51,846 nt of DNA from SIG607 sp045537575 (lineage in GTDB: Bacteria; Bacillota; Clostridia; Oscillospirales; Acutalibacteraceae). A program made the position numbers and the translations under genes. The DNA is taken from assembly GCA_045537575.1 (NCBI GenBank), contig JAZSPU010000047.1, positions 1 to 51,846 of the forward strand, written 5' to 3'. The notes under the pieces were generated by a model. The model worked only from the letters and a program-made list of their open reading frames with translations, was not told where the DNA came from and did no database searches. Below, one piece after another: positions 1-8,188 of the stretch (positions are counted from its first letter, which is position 1; the number at the start of each line of letters is the position of its first letter).

Positions 1-850
1 CAAGCATAAAGTTAATTTTTTCATCGCCTGAAACGCCGTTTTCGTCATAAATATATCCGTCAGGACCGGAAATTGTAAGAACCTTACCGCCGAGTTCGTT
101 GATTTTCTTTACTGTACCCCAAGCAACGTTACCGAAACCGGAAACAGCAAAGGTCTTGCCCTTGATATCTTCGCCGAAGGACTTAAGAACCTCAGCGGTG
201 TAGTAAACAGCGCCGAAACCTGTTGCTTCGGGACGGATAAGAGAACCGCCGGAAGGAACTGCCTTACCGGTAAGAACGCCTGTAAATGCGTTCTGAATTC
301 TCTTATATTGACCGAAGAGATAACCAACCTCTCTTGCGCCTACGCCGATGTCACCTGCAGGAACGTCGGTATCGGGGCCGATGTGTCTGTAAAGCTCGGT
401 CATAAAGCTCTGGCAGAAACGCATAACTTCGGCATCGCTCTTTCCTCTGGGGTCAAAGTCAGCGCCGCCCTTACCGCCGCCCATGGGAAGACTGGTAAGG
501 CTGTTTTTGAAGGTCTGTTCGAAACCTAAGAACTTAATGATGGAAGCGTTAACGGAAGGATGGAAACGAAGACCGCCCTTATAAGGACCGATAGCAGAGT
601 TGAACTGAACTCTGAAACCACGGTTAACCTGAACCTTGCCGTTGTCATCCATCCACGGAACGCGGAAAACGATCTGACGCTCGGGTTCAACCATACGTTC
701 AATAACGCCTGACTCAATAAAGTCGGGACGCTGTTCAACTACGGGCTCAAGACTTGCGAGAACTTCGGTAACAGCCTGAATAAATTCGGGCTCTCCTGCG
801 TTACGCTTTTTAACGTTTTCAAGTACGGAAATTAAATACTCGTTTTTCAT
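1..850 (-). CDS. gdhA: NADP-type glutamate dehydrogenase, C-terminus cut by window edge
   Basis: The first 283 residues of a hexameric glutamate dehydrogenase are readable; the C-terminal third lies beyond base 1. The enzyme interconverts 2-oxoglutarate plus ammonium and glutamate in the cytoplasm. Visible landmarks are the substrate region GPYKGGLRFHPSV (Lys91), PMGGGKGGADFDP (Lys127), PAGDIGVGAREVGY with the catalytic Asp167, and the start of the Rossmann domain at VSGFGNVAWG (about residue 237). The start at 850 follows an AAGGTGTG ribosome-binding site. Residue pattern and length resemble the NADP-dependent biosynthetic form. It has its own consensus promoter just after the thrS stop, so it is probably transcribed alone and is the main ammonia-assimilating enzyme in view. 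Confidence 0.95.
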   Translation of the reverse strand, partial: MKNEYLISVLENVKKRNAGEPEFIQAVTEVLASLEPVVEQRPDFIESGVIERMVEPERQIVFRVPWMDDNGKVQVNRGFRVQFNSAIGPYKGGLRFHPSVNASIIKFLGFEQTFKNSLTSLPMGGGKGGADFDPRGKSDAEVMRFCQSFMTELYRHIGPDTDVPAGDIGVGAREVGYLFGQYKRIQNAFTGVLTGKAVPSGGSLIRPEATGFGAVYYTAEVLKSFGEDIKGKTFAVSGFGNVAWGTVKKINELGGKVLTISGPDGYIYDENGVSGDEKINFML

Positions 851-882
851 TAAAATCACACCTTTTTAAAATTTATTTTATA

Positions 883-911
883 ATTATATTCTATTAAATG
901 AGTATTGTCAA
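883..911 (-). promoter_or_regulatory. gdhA promoter
   Basis: Read on the minus strand: TTGACA at 906-911, a 17-base spacer and TATAAT at 883-888, a perfect sigma-A consensus 33 bases ahead of the gdhA start. It begins only a few bases past the thrS stop side, and no terminator separates the two genes. Confidence 0.85.
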
Positions 912-914
912 TAA

Positions 915-2681
915 TTACTTACGATTTTTTATATCGTCTAAAAGATTTTTTATGAAATCCTCTTTGCTCATTTCGGTTGTTTCAAGGGTATCGCGGTTTC
1001 TTACGGAAATTGTGCCGTTTTCAGCCTCTTTAGCGCCGAGAATAAGCATATAAGGAACGCGGTCAACTGCCTGTGCTTCTCTGATTTTATAACCGATTTT
1101 TTCGTTTCTGTCGTCAAGCTGACAGCGTACCCCTGCATTTCTTAAAGCTTCGTAAATATCACGCGCATACTCAATGGTCTTTTCGGATACGGGAAGCACC
1201 TTAACCTGAACGGGAGCAAGCCAAGCGGGGAACTTTCCTGCGAAATGCTCGGTAATAATACCGATAAAGCGTTCAATAGAACCGAAGCATACGCGGTGAA
1301 TCATAATGGGACGCTGTTTTTCGCCGTTTTCATCGGTATATTCAAGCTGGAAGTTAATAGGCATCTGGAAGTCCAGCTGAATTGTGCCGCACTGCCATGT
1401 TCTGCCGAGACTGTCTTCAAGATGGAAGTCGATTTTCGGGCCGTAGAATGCGCCGTCACCCTCGTTAATGGTGTAGGGAAGACCTAACTTCTCAAGAGCG
1501 CCCTTAAGTCCGTTGGTGGCTGCCTCCCAGTCTTCATCACTTCCCATACTGTCTTCGGGACGGGTGGAAAGCTCAATGAAATACTTGAAGCCGAATTTCT
1601 CGTAAACTTCGTTTATAAGATGAACAACGTTCATAATTTCATCTTGTATCTGGTCTTTTGTCATAAAGATATGAGCATCGTCCTGAGTAAAGCAACGAAC
1701 TCTGAAAAGGCCGTGAAGAGCGCCCTTTAATTCGTGGCGGTGAACAAGACCGAGTTCGCCTACTCGAAGAGGTAAATCTCTGTAGGAATGAAGCTGACTC
1801 TTATAAACCATAACACCGCCGGGGCAGTTCATAGGCTTAATGCAGTATGTTTCCTCGTCAATGGTGGTGGAATACATATTATCTTTATAATGATCCCAGT
1901 GACCGCTTGTTTCCCACAGTCTTCTGTTCATAATAAGAGGGGTAGAAACCTCTACGTAATTATCTCTGTAGTGAATGTCTCTCCAATAATCAATAAGAGC
2001 ATTTTTAAGAGCCATACCGTTGGGCAGGAAGAAGGGGAAGCCGGGGCCTTCGTCGCTCATCATAAAGAGGTTCATTTCTTTACCGATTTTGCGGTGGTCT
2101 CTGCGTTCTGCTTCCTCTAAGAGTAAGAGATAATCGTCAAGCTCCTGCTGACTTTCAAAGGCGATACCGTAAATACGGGTAAGCATTTTGTTGTTTTTAT
2201 CGTTTTTCCAGTAAGCACCGCTTGTTTTGGTTAATTTAAATGCCTTTAAAGCCTTTGTATAGGTGAGGTGAGGGCCAACGCACATATCAATGTATTCGCC
2301 CTGCTGATAAAAGCTTATGGTAGCATCCTCGTCTAAGTCGCCGATATGCTCAACCTTATAGCTTTCCTTTCTTTCCTCCATAAGAGCGATAGCTTCTTTT
2401 CTGTCAAGAACAAAGGGCTTAATGGGAAGATTTTCTTTAACGATTTTCTTCATTTCTGCTTCAATCTTTGCTAAATCTTCCTCGCCTACAGTCTTGTCAC
2501 CAAGGTCAACGTCATAGTAAAAACCTTTTTCGGTTGCAGGGCCGTAAGCAAAATCTGCCTCGGGGTAAAGGCGTTTTATGGCCTGAGCCATAATGTGTGC
2601 GGCAGAGTGGCGAAGTATATGAAGTTTTTCCTCTTTTTCTTCTACTTCAGCTACGTGTCCGTCATTGTAGATAGCTTTCAT
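915..2681 (-). CDS. thrS: Threonyl-tRNA synthetase (without TGS domain)
   Basis: Class II synthetase charging tRNA-Thr in the cytoplasm. The 588-residue product starts near the SAD editing domain (HILRHSAAHIMAQA at 21-34) and therefore lacks the roughly 60-residue N-terminal TGS domain of the 640-residue E. coli enzyme. Class II motif 2 is seen in the HRHELKGALHGL-RVRCFTQDDAHIF region, the zinc-site Cys in MNCPGG, and motif 3 in HRVCFGSIERF. The C-terminal anticodon-binding domain follows from about residue 480 (WLAPVQVKVLPV). The start at 2681 has a GAAGGAGAAA ribosome-binding site. The gene sits behind a threonine T-box leader and its own promoter, so it is induced when tRNA-Thr is uncharged. 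Confidence 0.97.
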   Translation of the reverse strand: MKAIYNDGHVAEVEEKEEKLHILRHSAAHIMAQAIKRLYPEADFAYGPATEKGFYYDVDLGDKTVGEEDLAKIEAEMKKIVKENLPIKPFVLDRKEAIALMEERKESYKVEHIGDLDEDATISFYQQGEYIDMCVGPHLTYTKALKAFKLTKTSGAYWKNDKNNKMLTRIYGIAFESQQELDDYLLLLEEAERRDHRKIGKEMNLFMMSDEGPGFPFFLPNGMALKNALIDYWRDIHYRDNYVEVSTPLIMNRRLWETSGHWDHYKDNMYSTTIDEETYCIKPMNCPGGVMVYKSQLHSYRDLPLRVGELGLVHRHELKGALHGLFRVRCFTQDDAHIFMTKDQIQDEIMNVVHLINEVYEKFGFKYFIELSTRPEDSMGSDEDWEAATNGLKGALEKLGLPYTINEGDGAFYGPKIDFHLEDSLGRTWQCGTIQLDFQMPINFQLEYTDENGEKQRPIMIHRVCFGSIERFIGIITEHFAGKFPAWLAPVQVKVLPVSEKTIEYARDIYEALRNAGVRCQLDDRNEKIGYKIREAQAVDRVPYMLILGAKEAENGTISVRNRDTLETTEMSKEDFIKNLLDDIKNRK

Positions 2682-2705
2682 TATAATTTCTCCTTCTAGA
2701 GTTTT

Positions 2706-2936
2706 TTAAAAATAAAAACCCTTAACGCCCGAAAGGGCATTAAGGGTGCATTTAACACGGTTCCACCTTAAAGTTTAACTCTTGTTTTCTTAACGCGAAA
2801 TAACGGCATTGCTTTTTACTGCAATACAGCTCGGGAGTGGTCTTCGCTTAAATTTTGCGAAACCGCTTTCACCAAATGCGGTCTTCTCTGAACGCTTCCT
2901 TTAAACTACTCTTTCCGTCAAAGCCTTTGTTAAAAT
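2706..2936 (-). ncRNA. T-box leader of thrS, threonine specifier ACC
   Basis: The leader reads rightwards on the minus strand from about 2930. It holds the stem I features (GGTGAAAGCGG-type distal loop), a GAAG-ACC-ACTCC specifier context with the Thr codon ACC at 2839-2841, the T-box core GGTGGAACCGTG at 2756-2767 that pairs with the uncharged tRNA end, and an intrinsic terminator hairpin at 2718-2746 followed by a T-rich run. Uncharged tRNA-Thr should stabilise the antiterminator and let thrS be transcribed. The specifier agrees with the gene downstream. Confidence 0.95.
2718..2746 (-). terminator. T-box regulated terminator
   Basis: Hairpin ACCCTTAATGCCC / GGGCGTTAAGGGT (minus strand) with a TTTTTATTTTT tail. 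It overlaps the T-box core partner sequence, as expected for mutually exclusive terminator and antiterminator. Confidence 0.9.
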
Positions 2937-2965
2937 ATTTTATCACTAAACGCACAATTTGTCAA
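2937..2965 (-). promoter_or_regulatory. thrS leader promoter
   Basis: Minus strand TTGACA (2960-2965), 17-base spacer, TAAAAT (2937-2942). It lies right at the 3' end of rpiB and opens the T-box leader. Confidence 0.85.
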
Positions 2966-2969
2966 TTAC

Positions 2970-3413
2970 TTAATTTGCTTCTTCAATAGCGGTTATTTTG
3001 TCAACGCGCTTTGCGTGTCTGCCGCCTTCAAACTGGGTGTCAACAAAAAGGTCAACAAGCTCAAGAGCAGTACCTACGCCGATTACTCTGCCGCCGAGAC
3101 ACAAAATGTTGCTGTTGTTGTGAAGACGGGTATATTTAGCGGAAAAATGTTCGCTTACTGCGGCGGCGCGGATACCCTTTACCTTGTTGGCGGCAAGTGA
3201 CATACCGATTCCCGTTCCGCAAACAAGAATACCAAGCTGACTTTCACCGTCTTTTATACTGCCTGCTACCTTTACGGCAATATCGGGATAATCAACCGAA
3301 ATCTGCTCGTAAATGCCGAAGTCCTTAACCTCAAAGCCGCGATTTGTAAGATGCTCCACAATAGCGTTTTTGTGTTCGAGTCCGCCGTGGTCACAACCGA
3401 TTGCAATTTTCAT
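2970..3413 (-). CDS. rpiB: Ribose-5-phosphate isomerase B
   Basis: RpiB/LacAB family isomerase that interconverts ribose-5-phosphate and ribulose-5-phosphate in the non-oxidative pentose phosphate pathway. The 147 residues match the family length. Motifs: IGCDHGG at the N-terminus, VSVDYPDIA-type region, CGTGIGMSLAANKVKGIRAA with the catalytic Cys, and the HNNSNILCLGGRVIG segment. The start is 2 bases from the tsaB stop, so rpiB is the last gene of a tsaE-tsaB-rpiB operon. A LacA/LacB-type activity cannot be excluded by sequence alone, but no galactose genes are nearby. Confidence 0.95.
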   Translation of the reverse strand: MKIAIGCDHGGLEHKNAIVEHLTNRGFEVKDFGIYEQISVDYPDIAVKVAGSIKDGESQLGILVCGTGIGMSLAANKVKGIRAAAVSEHFSAKYTRLHNNSNILCLGGRVIGVGTALELVDLFVDTQFEGGRHAKRVDKITAIEEAN

Positions 3414-3415
3414 TT

Positions 3416-4123
3416 TTATATCTCCTTGTTTTTTAATTTTAATTCTCTTTCTGCCTGAGGCAGTCTTAAATATATAGGTAATAACTGCTCGGCAGTTTTG
3501 AAAAATCCATCTTTAAAGAGCTTTTCTGCCGCTTTTGCTACACCGCAACCGCTTTGCAGAACCTTTTCTTTTGGGGCGAGTATAACATTCTTTTTATCAT
3601 TCACAAAAGGAAAGAACATTTCAGCGCCGTCACCGGCAATAATAATTTCACAACGCACCTTGCTTTTAAAAATTTCGTCTTTTAGAAAATCCACCGATAC
3701 GGCGCGGTCTTCACAAAGCCTTTTAACCTTGCCGTCTTTAATGCGGAAAAGCGCGTTATAAACCTGATTGCATCTTGCATCCATTACAGCGCAGATCAAA
3801 GCGTCCTCGTCCGAAAAATTATAGGCAATAGCCTCAAGGGTGGAAACGGGAATACAGGGGGAATTTTTAGGAAGAGCCATTCCCTTTACTGCGCTAATCC
3901 CTATTCGTATTCCCGTAAAGGAACCTGGGCCTGCCGAAACAGCAAACGCGCCTATATCACTAAAGGGGATTTTAGCGGTACTGAGCATATTTGTTACCAT
4001 AGGCAAAAGGGTTTGGGAATGGGTAAGGGGAGAGGAAGTAAAATCGGAACATAAAATTTTGTTTTCCTCACTTACGGCGCAGGATGCGGATTTAGCTGAA
4101 CATTCAAGTGAGAGAATTTTCAT
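3416..4123 (-). CDS. tsaB: tRNA t6A biosynthesis protein TsaB
   Basis: ASKHA-fold partner of TsaD and TsaE in making threonylcarbamoyladenosine at tRNA A37. The protein opens with MKILSLECSAKSASCAV, the typical TsaB N-terminus, and has the conserved GPGSFTGIRIGISAVKGMA stretch. I place the start at 4123 because AAGGAGGA lies 8 bases upstream; the ATG 18 bases further upstream would sit ahead of this ribosome-binding site. The resulting 235 residues fit the family. It overlaps the 3' end of tsaE by 20 bases, indicating translational coupling. Confidence 0.93.
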   Translation of the reverse strand: MKILSLECSAKSASCAVSEENKILCSDFTSSPLTHSQTLLPMVTNMLSTAKIPFSDIGAFAVSAGPGSFTGIRIGISAVKGMALPKNSPCIPVSTLEAIAYNFSDEDALICAVMDARCNQVYNALFRIKDGKVKRLCEDRAVSVDFLKDEIFKSKVRCEIIIAGDGAEMFFPFVNDKKNVILAPKEKVLQSGCGVAKAAEKLFKDGFFKTAEQLLPIYLRLPQAERELKLKNKEI

Positions 4124-4544
4124 TTTCCCTTCCTCCTTCAACCGTTATTTTTCGAGAATTTTCATCAGTAGCTTCAATGGTTATATAAATTGTTTTTTGG
4201 GGCAGAGCGCCGTCGATATTTTCGCTCCACTCAACTGCAATAACGCCGTTTTCCTCCATATAATCAAAAAAACCGCAGGAGTCAAGGTCTTCCCAGCTTT
4301 CGATTCTATACATATCAAAATGGAAAAGGGGAAGTCTGCCGCCTCTGTATTCATTAACTATAGCAAAGGTGGGGCTGGATATGTCACCTGTAAAGCCAAG
4401 ACCTTTTGCAAGACCTCTTGTAAAATGGGTTTTTCCCATACCCATACCGCCGCGAAAAGCTAAAACCTCGCCGCCCTGAAGGGTTTTAGCAAAATTATAA
4501 GCAAAATTTTCGGTATCTATTGGGGAAAAAGACAAAAATTCCAC
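4104..4544 (-). CDS. tsaE: tRNA t6A biosynthesis ATPase TsaE
   Basis: P-loop ATPase of the TsaBDE complex. The Walker A sequence GGMGMGKTHF lies near residue 34, the SSPTF motif follows near residue 58, and the FHFDMYR and VEWSE motifs of the family are present. Two non-ATG starts are possible: GTG at 4544 (6 bases after GGAGGG) and TTG at 4547 (3 bases). I prefer the GTG for spacing. First gene of the tsaE-tsaB-rpiB operon, with a promoter at 4576-4604. Confidence 0.93.
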   Translation of the reverse strand: MEFLSFSPIDTENFAYNFAKTLQGGEVLAFRGGMGMGKTHFTRGLAKGLGFTGDISSPTFAIVNEYRGGRLPLFHFDMYRIESWEDLDSCGFFDYMEENGVIAVEWSENIDGALPQKTIYITIEATDENSRKITVEGGRENENSLT

Positions 4545-4575
4545 CAAAAACCCTCCTTAACTCCATAATATAAGT

Positions 4576-4604
4576 ATTATAACATCTAAATCTTTAACTT
4601 TCAA
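4576..4604 (-). promoter_or_regulatory. tsaE-tsaB-rpiB promoter
   Basis: Minus strand TTGAAA (4599-4604), 17-base spacer, TATAAT (4576-4581), about 30 bases before the start codon. Confidence 0.8.
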
Positions 4605-4617
4605 CTAAAATATATGG

Positions 4618-4646
4618 TTGAAAAAAGCAGTATTTTATTATAAAAT
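4618..4646 (+). promoter_or_regulatory. rodA-type gene promoter
   Basis: TTGAAA (4618-4623), 17-base spacer, TAAAAT (4641-4646), 33 bases upstream of the start. It is back to back with the tsaE promoter. Confidence 0.75.
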
Positions 4647-4679
4647 AGTAAATAGTGAATTGAAAGGAAGTGAAAAGGT

Positions 4680-5822
4680 ATGAAAAGAATATGGGCGCGT
4701 ATTGCCGACTATATCCGTGAAATTGATAAGTTTATGCTGTTTTTGTGCCTTTTCACCACCGCCTTCGGTTGCCTTGCGGTTTTATCGTCAACAAGATATA
4801 CGGGAAGCCCCAAGCAGTTTATAGTACAGGTTATCTCTATGATTATCGGTTGCGGTGCGGCAATAGCCATTTCTCTTTTTGACTTTGAAAAACTTATGAA
4901 GCGTTGGTATTTAGTAGCGGCGGTAGGACTTATTCCCGTACTGCTGACCTTTGTTATAGGCTTCGGCCCTGCAGGTACCGACGATAAGGCATGGCTTAAT
5001 TTAGGCTTTACAACCTTTCAGCCGTCGGAGCTTTTAAAGGCTTGCTTTATGATTACCTTTGCCCTTCATTTGTCTAGGGTAAGGGAAGAAATAAATAAAC
5101 TTAAAAATCTTATTCCCGTTTGTCTGCACGGAGCACTCCCCGTAATTCTTATTCATATGCAGGGCGACGACGGAACTGCCCTTGTATTTGCCGTTATGGT
5201 GGTTTCAATGCTATGGACTGCAGGAGTAAAATATAAGTACTTTATTATAGCGCTGGTTACACTTATAGTTATGGCGCCGGTAATATATTTCTTTATAATG
5301 AATGCTGACCAGCAGGCGCGTATTCAGACAATGTTTGATATTGAAGGCGATATTCTGGGCGACGGTTGGCAACAGTACAGAGGTAGGGTTGCCCTGTCAA
5401 ACGGCGGCTTCTGGGGACAAGGTTATTTAAAGGGAAGCCTTACCCAAATGGGCAGAGCAGGTGTGCCTGAAGGCTATAACGACTTTATTTTCGTTACAAT
5501 CGGTGAAGAGCTGGGCTTTTTCGGCGCGGCGCTTGTTTTGATTTTACTTGCCGCTATTACACTCAGAACCCTTCATATTGCCAAAGAAACAAATAATTTT
5601 GCGGGAAAGCTTATCTGTGTGGGCTTTTTCGGATGGCTCATAGCACAGATTATTATGAATATAGGAATGTGCCTTTCCATCTTGCCCGTTATCGGTGTAA
5701 CGCTGCCCTTCTTTTCGGCAGGCGGTACGTCACTTTCCTGTCTCTATCTTGGCGTCGGATTGGTGCTAAGTGTTCATATGCACCGAAAGTCCCGAACGGT
5801 ATATTTGCATGAGTTAAGATAA
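4680..5822 (+). CDS. rodA: SEDS-family peptidoglycan glycosyltransferase (RodA/FtsW)
   Basis: Polytopic membrane protein of 380 residues with about ten hydrophobic segments, of the RodA/FtsW/SpoVE family that polymerises lipid II during elongation, division or sporulation. Family motifs seen: KAWLNLGFTTFQPSELLKA near residue 103, the long extracellular loop with WQQYRGRVALSNGGFWGQGY, the GVPEGYNDFIFVTIGEELGF motif, and PVIGVTLPFFSAGGTS near the C-terminus. NDFIF and the internal spacing favour the RodA branch, but FtsW or SpoVE cannot be ruled out without a tree. It is monocistronic, with its own promoter and terminator. Confidence 0.88.
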   Translation: MKRIWARIADYIREIDKFMLFLCLFTTAFGCLAVLSSTRYTGSPKQFIVQVISMIIGCGAAIAISLFDFEKLMKRWYLVAAVGLIPVLLTFVIGFGPAGTDDKAWLNLGFTTFQPSELLKACFMITFALHLSRVREEINKLKNLIPVCLHGALPVILIHMQGDDGTALVFAVMVVSMLWTAGVKYKYFIIALVTLIVMAPVIYFFIMNADQQARIQTMFDIEGDILGDGWQQYRGRVALSNGGFWGQGYLKGSLTQMGRAGVPEGYNDFIFVTIGEELGFFGAALVLILLAAITLRTLHIAKETNNFAGKLICVGFFGWLIAQIIMNIGMCLSILPVIGVTLPFFSAGGTSLSCLYLGVGLVLSVHMHRKSRTVYLHELR

Positions 5823-5856
5823 AAAAATCTACTTCGTAAGAAGTAGATTTTTTTAT
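5823..5856 (+). terminator. Terminator after the rodA-type gene
   Basis: AAAAATCTACTTC-GTAA-GAAGTAGATTTTT hairpin followed by further T residues, directly after the stop codon. Its A/T symmetry lets it work in both directions. Confidence 0.9.
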
Positions 5857-5859
5857 CTA

Positions 5860-5905
5860 GGGAATAGGGATTAGGGAATAGGGATTAGGGAATAGGGAAT
5901 AGGGG
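5860..5905 (+). repeat. Seven regularly spaced G-tracts (7-base tandem repeat)
   Basis: GGG occurs at 5860, 5867, 5874, 5881, 5888, 5895 and GGGG at 5902, each separated by a 4-base loop AATA or ATTA. The unit is therefore a heptamer GGGAWTA repeated without error in a gap between two convergent genes. The pattern fulfils the usual four-tract rule for an intramolecular G-quadruplex on the plus strand. Confidence 0.9.
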
Positions 5906-5906
5906 A

Positions 5907-6731
5907 TTACTCTTTTGTTTTATTTATCTGAGTGCGATAGATTTTTGGTGATACGCCGTAAAGGTTTTTAAAGAGTCTGTTAAAATAGGTGACGTTATTA
6001 AATCCCGTTTGGGTGGCTATGGATATAATGCTTTGTTTAGTATTTTTCAGCAACCAAGCGGCATTTTTTAATCGTTGTGAGTTTATGTAATCGGTAATGC
6101 TTTTGCCCGTTTCTTTTTTAAAAAGTCTGCCAAGATATAGCTTATTATAGTGAAAAATATCCGCTATTAAAGAAACGTTAATATCGTATTCAAGGTTGTC
6201 GATAATGTAGTTTTTTATATTCTCAACAAAGGGGTTGCTATCGGATTTATTTGGAAATTTTTCTAAAAGGGTGATGATATGCCCTTCAATTAAATCACAA
6301 ATAATCTCAATATCGCTTTTGGATAAGCCCTTTTCGAGACTGTCTATTAAATTGGAATTTTCTGAGATTCGGCTAAGCAGCTTTTCCTTGTTTTTCTCAT
6401 CAAAAATATTACCTATGTATATAATACAGACAATTTCGCCGTCAATAATTACGGGGCGGGTGTATTCATATATTCCGTTTATACAAGTGCCGCCAAATCC
6501 CTTTTTAGTTGTAATTGCCTTTTTAAGCGCTAAATTTCTACAGGCAAAACAACGGGCATATCCGTTGTTTCTGCTTTTAAACTCATCGCATAAGGGCGAG
6601 TGATGTATAAGACGGTTGTACTTCAAAGTACACATTTCATTACCGTGGTTGCCGTAAAATAAAACGCCGATGTGCAACTTTGTGCCGTATTCGATAAAGT
6701 CTATCATCTCGTCTAAAGTTTTGTAAACCAT
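5907..6731 (-). CDS. AraC-family regulator with N-terminal PocR sensor domain
   Basis: Transcription factor: residues 1-140 resemble the PocR ligand-binding domain (HHSPLCDEF followed by GYARCFACRNLALKKA and GTCINGIYEYTRPVIIDGEIV), and the last 100 residues carry two AraC helix-turn-helix units (VSLIADIFHYNKLYLGRLFKKETG and SIATQTGFNNVTYFNRLFK). PocR domains sense small hydrocarbon or polyol derivatives in characterised members. I use the ATG at 6731, which has AGGA 8 bases upstream, instead of the ATG 9 bases earlier, which lacks a site. It diverges from the FAD oxidoreductase gene and probably controls it. Confidence 0.88.
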   Translation of the reverse strand: MVYKTLDEMIDFIEYGTKLHIGVLFYGNHGNEMCTLKYNRLIHHSPLCDEFKSRNNGYARCFACRNLALKKAITTKKGFGGTCINGIYEYTRPVIIDGEIVCIIYIGNIFDEKNKEKLLSRISENSNLIDSLEKGLSKSDIEIICDLIEGHIITLLEKFPNKSDSNPFVENIKNYIIDNLEYDINVSLIADIFHYNKLYLGRLFKKETGKSITDYINSQRLKNAAWLLKNTKQSIISIATQTGFNNVTYFNRLFKNLYGVSPKIYRTQINKTKE

Positions 6732-6760
6732 ATTTAACATCCTGTCATCAATTTGCCATT

Positions 6761-6789
6761 ATTATACACTAAAAGTATTATTTGTTCAA
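6761..6789 (-). promoter_or_regulatory. Promoter of the PocR-AraC gene
   Basis: Minus strand TTGAAC (6784-6789), 17-base spacer, TATAAT (6761-6766) in the 120-base divergent region shared with the FAD oxidoreductase gene. Confidence 0.75.
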
Positions 6790-6855
6790 GTTTTTGTTTT
6801 AAAAATATAAGATTATCACAAAAATATATGAATAATAAAAGCAGGAGGCGATTGT

Positions 6856-8088
6856 ATGAAAAGGTATAATCTAATTGTAGTAGGCGGAGGAATTTCGGGC
6901 GTTGCTGCCGCAGTAGCTGCCGCCCGTGACGGACTTTCGGTGCTTTTAGTAGAAAAATTCGGTGTTTTGGGCGGCGCTATGTCAATGAGCCTTGTGTATC
7001 CCTTTGTGCACTATTCTATGAAGGACGAAAATGGCGAAAGAAAGCTTTTATCAGACGGTATATTTACCGAAATGCGTCAAAGATGGGAAGACTACGGTGA
7101 CTGCTCATTCGAAAGCTTTAAGCTTGTTTTCGACGATATGGTAGTTGAAGCAGGGGTAGATGTCCTTTTCCATACAAGCGTATATAAAGCCGACTTTTCT
7201 GATAGAAGAATAAAAAAGCTTTACGCTGCTTCAAAGTCGGGCGTTTTGGAGCTAGAGGCTGACTATTTTATTGATGCTACCGGAGACGGTGAATTAATAG
7301 CTATGACCAACTGTGAGTATCAGCTGGGCAGAGAAAGCGACGGCTTGTGTCAGCCTATGACAACCTGTTTCCGTTTAAGCGGTGTTGACGAAGAAGTATT
7401 TCGCAGAGACTTTAAAATGATGCAAGAAAAGTATAAGCAATACAAGGCAGAGAATAAAATTGACAATCCGCGCGAGGATATTTTAGTTTTTTACGGACTT
7501 GGTGACGGCGTTATCCATTTTAACACTACCAGAATAGTAATGCTCAGTCCCGTTGATCCCTTTGAAATAAGCAAAGCTGAGATTATCGGACGCCGTCAGG
7601 TAGGCGAAATGCTTAAGTTTTTTAAAGAGGTTTCACCCTGCTTTGATAAAAGTTCTCTCGTATCGGTGGCAACCCATATAGGTGTCAGAGAAAGCCGAAA
7701 GCTAAAGGGCGCACACATACTTAACGCAGATGAACTTAAAAACTGTGTAGATTTTGAAGACACCATAGCCCTCGGCAACTATCCTATTGATATACACAAT
7801 CCCTCAGGAACGGGAACTGTGATGTATTATTTTAAGAACAGCGAATATTATAGAATTCCTTATCGCTCGTTACTGCCTAATGAGTACGATAATATGCTGG
7901 TGGCAGGCAGATGCCTTTCTGCTACACACGAAGCCCATGCGGCTGTAAGAATTATGCCCATTTGCGCCAGTCTTGGCGAAGCGGCGGGTACTGCTGTTGC
8001 TTTGGCAAAGAAAACCACAAACAGCACCCACAGTATAGATATTAAAAAACTAAGACAAAATCTCAAAGATAAAGGCGCCGCAGTATAA
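6856..8088 (+). CDS. FAD-dependent oxidoreductase (FAD_oxidored family)
   Basis: Soluble flavoprotein of 410 residues. A dinucleotide-binding fold opens the protein (VVGGGISGVAAAVAAARDG at 9-27, then LLVEKFGVLGG), followed by the family signature DATGDGELIAM near residue 146. The C-terminal VAGRCLSATHEAHAAVRIMPICASLGEAAG region closes the FAD site. Relatives oxidise sugars, cyclitols or ketoacids, but the substrate here is unknown. The start has GCAGGAGGCG upstream. It diverges from a PocR-AraC regulator and stands alone, with no cognate transporter or partner subunit beside it, which suggests one inducible catabolic step. Confidence 0.85.
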   Translation: MKRYNLIVVGGGISGVAAAVAAARDGLSVLLVEKFGVLGGAMSMSLVYPFVHYSMKDENGERKLLSDGIFTEMRQRWEDYGDCSFESFKLVFDDMVVEAGVDVLFHTSVYKADFSDRRIKKLYAASKSGVLELEADYFIDATGDGELIAMTNCEYQLGRESDGLCQPMTTCFRLSGVDEEVFRRDFKMMQEKYKQYKAENKIDNPREDILVFYGLGDGVIHFNTTRIVMLSPVDPFEISKAEIIGRRQVGEMLKFFKEVSPCFDKSSLVSVATHIGVRESRKLKGAHILNADELKNCVDFEDTIALGNYPIDIHNPSGTGTVMYYFKNSEYYRIPYRSLLPNEYDNMLVAGRCLSATHEAHAAVRIMPICASLGEAAGTAVALAKKTTNSTHSIDIKKLRQNLKDKGAAV

Positions 8089-8091
8089 TAT

Positions 8092-8151
8092 AATCCCCAA
8101 AGAGCAGATGCTTAAAACAGCAAAACGTTTCAAGATTGCTCTTTGGGGATT
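8092..8151. repeat. 15-base perfect inverted repeat between convergent genes
   Basis: AATCCCCAAAGAGCA (8092-8106) and TGCTCTTTGGGGATT (8137-8151) are perfect complements separated by 30 bases. It lies between the convergent FAD oxidoreductase and AraC genes and could terminate both, but the loop is long and no strong T-run follows on either strand. Confidence 0.75.
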
Positions 8152-8188
8152 GTGTTAATTATAGGGGTATAATTTTTGCTTATAATTA

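Noticed and set aside
3840..4463. A 207-codon open frame on the plus strand
   Set aside because: It lies antisense to tsaB and tsaE, whose motifs and ribosome-binding sites are clear, and has no recognisable domain.
5860..5905. CRISPR-like array
   Set aside because: The unit is only 7 bases with no spacers, and no cas genes are nearby.
6782..6811. Sigma-A promoter for the FAD oxidoreductase gene
   Set aside because: TTGTTC and TATAAG with an 18-base gap are too weak to list; activation by the PocR-AraC protein may replace a good -35.
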